Origin: Sphingomonas taxi
GTDB lineage: Bacteria; Pseudomonadota; Alphaproteobacteria; Sphingomonadales; Sphingomonadaceae
Direction: 5' to 3'
Assembly: GCF_000764535.1 (NCBI RefSeq)
Contig: NZ_CP009571.1
Location: 1,116,001 to 1,180,000, forward strand
Length of the DNA stretch: 64,000 bases
Shown here: positions 62,810 to 64,000 of the stretch, piece after piece
Layout: each line of letters starts with the position of its first letter
Numbering within the stretch: position 1 is the first letter of the stretch
The notes under the pieces: model-generated
What the model was told of the DNA's origin: nothing
Database searches by the model: none
What the model saw: only the letters and a program-made list of their open reading frames with translations
Position numbers and translations under genes: made by a program

Positions 62810-63979
62810 ATGGCTGAACTGGACTTCGCGCTCGGCGAGATGGCCGACACGATCCGCGACACGACGCGCCGCTTCGCGCTCGACCGGATCGAACCGATCG
62901 CCGCCGCGGTCGATGCCGAGGATCGCTTCGCGCGCGAATTGTGGCCGATGATGGGCGAGCTGGGTCTGCACGGCATCACCGTCGAGGAGGCGGATGGCGG
63001 GCTCGGCCTCGGCTATCTCGAACATCTCATCGCCTGCGAGGAGATCAGCCGCTCGTCCGCCGCGATCGGCCTCAGCTACGGTGCGCATTCCAATCTGTGC
63101 GTCAACCAGATCCGCCGCTGGGCCAACGCCGAGCAGAAGGCCAAGTATCTGCCGAAGCTGATTTCCGGCGAGCATGTCGGCAGCCTCGCCATGTCGGAGG
63201 CGGGCGCGGGATCGGACGTCGTCTCGATGAAGCTGCGCGCCGACAAGGTCGACGGCGGTTGGCGGCTCAACGGCACCAAATTCTGGATCACCAACGCCGC
63301 TTATGCGGACACGCTGGTCGTATATGCCAAGACGATCCCCGATGCCGGATCGAAGGGCATCACAGCCTTCCTGATCGAGAAGGATTTCGCCGGTTTCTCG
63401 ATCGGGCAAAAGATCGACAAGGTCGGCATGCGAGGGTCGCCGACCGCCGAATTGGTGTTCGACGATTGCTTCGTCCCGGACGATCAGGTGATGGGGCCGC
63501 TCAACGGCGGCGTGAAGGTGCTGATGTCGGGGCTCGACTACGAGCGTGTCGTGCTGTCGGGCATCCAGCTCGGCATCATGCAGGCGTGCCTCGACGTCGT
63601 CCTGCCCTATGTCCGCGAGCGCAAGCAGTTCGGCCGGCCGATCGGCGAGTTCCAGCTGATGCAGGCCAAGGTCGCCGACATGTATGTCGCGCTCAACTCG
63701 GCGCGGGCCTATGTCTACGCCGTCGCCAAGGCGTGCGACGCGGGGCGGACGACGCGCTTCGATGCGGCGGGTTGCATCCTGCTCGCTTCGGAAAGCGCGG
63801 TGAAGGTCGCCGGCGAGGCGATCCAGGCCTTGGGCGGCGCGGGCTATACGAAGGACTGGCCGGTCGAACGCTATTGGCGCGACGCCAAATTGCTCGATAT
63901 CGGCGCCGGCACCAACGAGGTGCGCCGCATGCTGATCGGCCGCGAGCTGATCGGCCATGACGCGCCGCGCGCGCAATGA
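62810..63979 (+). CDS. liuA: Isovaleryl-CoA dehydrogenase
   Basis: Oxidises isovaleryl-CoA in leucine degradation; FAD enzyme of the acyl-CoA dehydrogenase family. 389 aa from the ATG at 62810, preceded by GGTGGAGAG. Signatures: SLAMSEAGAGSDVVSMKLRA, TKFWITNAAYADTLVVYAKT, and GLDYERVVLSG, where Glu245 stands at the catalytic position special to isovaleryl-CoA dehydrogenases. QALGGAGYTKDWPVERYWRD and GAGTNEVRRMLIGREL end the chain. First gene of a probable liu operon. Confidence 0.95.
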   Translation: MAELDFALGEMADTIRDTTRRFALDRIEPIAAAVDAEDRFARELWPMMGELGLHGITVEEADGGLGLGYLEHLIACEEISRSSAAIGLSYGAHSNLCVNQIRRWANAEQKAKYLPKLISGEHVGSLAMSEAGAGSDVVSMKLRADKVDGGWRLNGTKFWITNAAYADTLVVYAKTIPDAGSKGITAFLIEKDFAGFSIGQKIDKVGMRGSPTAELVFDDCFVPDDQVMGPLNGGVKVLMSGLDYERVVLSGIQLGIMQACLDVVLPYVRERKQFGRPIGEFQLMQAKVADMYVALNSARAYVYAVAKACDAGRTTRFDAAGCILLASESAVKVAGEAIQALGGAGYTKDWPVERYWRDAKLLDIGAGTNEVRRMLIGRELIGHDAPRAQ

Positions 63980-64000
63980 CGGTGCTGCGTACCGCGATCG
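63976..64000 (+). CDS. Start of next gene, probably methylcrotonyl-CoA carboxylase beta subunit (partial)
   Basis: An ATG at 63976 overlaps the liuA stop (ATGA) and begins MTVLRTAI before the window ends. This is consistent with the start of a carboxyltransferase beta subunit, the usual next gene of liu operons, but eight residues cannot prove it. Confidence 0.4.

Overview
The window is GC-rich and densely coded. Its content points to an alphaproteobacterium of the Sphingomonas group: a nuo operon in nuoA-to-nuoL order, a zapA / 6S RNA / 5-formyl-THF cyclo-ligase block followed by a DUF2842 gene, TonB-dependent uptake, many acyl-CoA dehydrogenases, and several families of short palindromic intergenic repeats. 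The organism assignment is inference from gene content. I see no CRISPR array, prophage, insertion sequence or rRNA operon. Coding is close to continuous; two identical tRNA-Asp genes and one 6S RNA are the RNA genes I can support.

Region 1 (1-13.3 kb, minus strand): respiratory complex I operon, nuoA to nuoL, with nuoL running off the left edge. Its distinguishing feature is five extra ORFs between the canonical genes: two related coiled-coil proteins on either side of nuoE, a secreted four-cysteine tandem-repeat protein between nuoF and nuoG, and two small membrane proteins on either side of nuoH. Every extra ORF overlaps its neighbours by 1-4 nt (TAATG, TGATG, GTGA, ATGA or TTGA), so they look like translationally coupled members of the operon. 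This is my best candidate for undescribed biology in the window.

Region 2 (13.4-24.7 kb): housekeeping genes. suhB-type phosphatase, efp, an M23 peptidase, an L,D-transpeptidase, thiE, class I aldolase, a MazF-type toxin-antitoxin pair with a perfect 18-bp palindrome upstream, a TlpA-like thioredoxin, pgk, a MOSC protein, gap, then zapA, 6S RNA, 5-formyl-THF cyclo-ligase, DUF2842 and two tRNA-Asp genes.

Region 3 (24.7-42.3 kb): a lipid or acyl-CoA catabolism neighbourhood. AI-2E-type transporter, acyl-CoA synthetase, serine hydrolase, FadJ-like bifunctional enzyme, two acyl-CoA dehydrogenases that look like an active/inactive heteromeric pair, TesB thioesterase, an SDR / APH-fold kinase / zinc alcohol dehydrogenase / acyl-CoA dehydrogenase operon, and a double TetR regulator coupled to a second thioesterase.

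Region 4 (42.4-51.6 kb): an EF-hand protein beside an OmpR/histidine-kinase pair, an MHS-family transporter with a periplasmic M3 dipeptidase, a Crp/Fnr regulator, a decayed oxidoreductase remnant and a phospholipase D-family protein.

Region 5 (51.6-64 kb): a TonB-dependent receptor with PhoD phosphatase, a MarR-controlled FUSC / DUF1656 / HlyD / outer-membrane-factor efflux operon, an SDR, a LysR regulator with an operator over its own start codon, and the beginning of a leucine-degradation (liu) operon.
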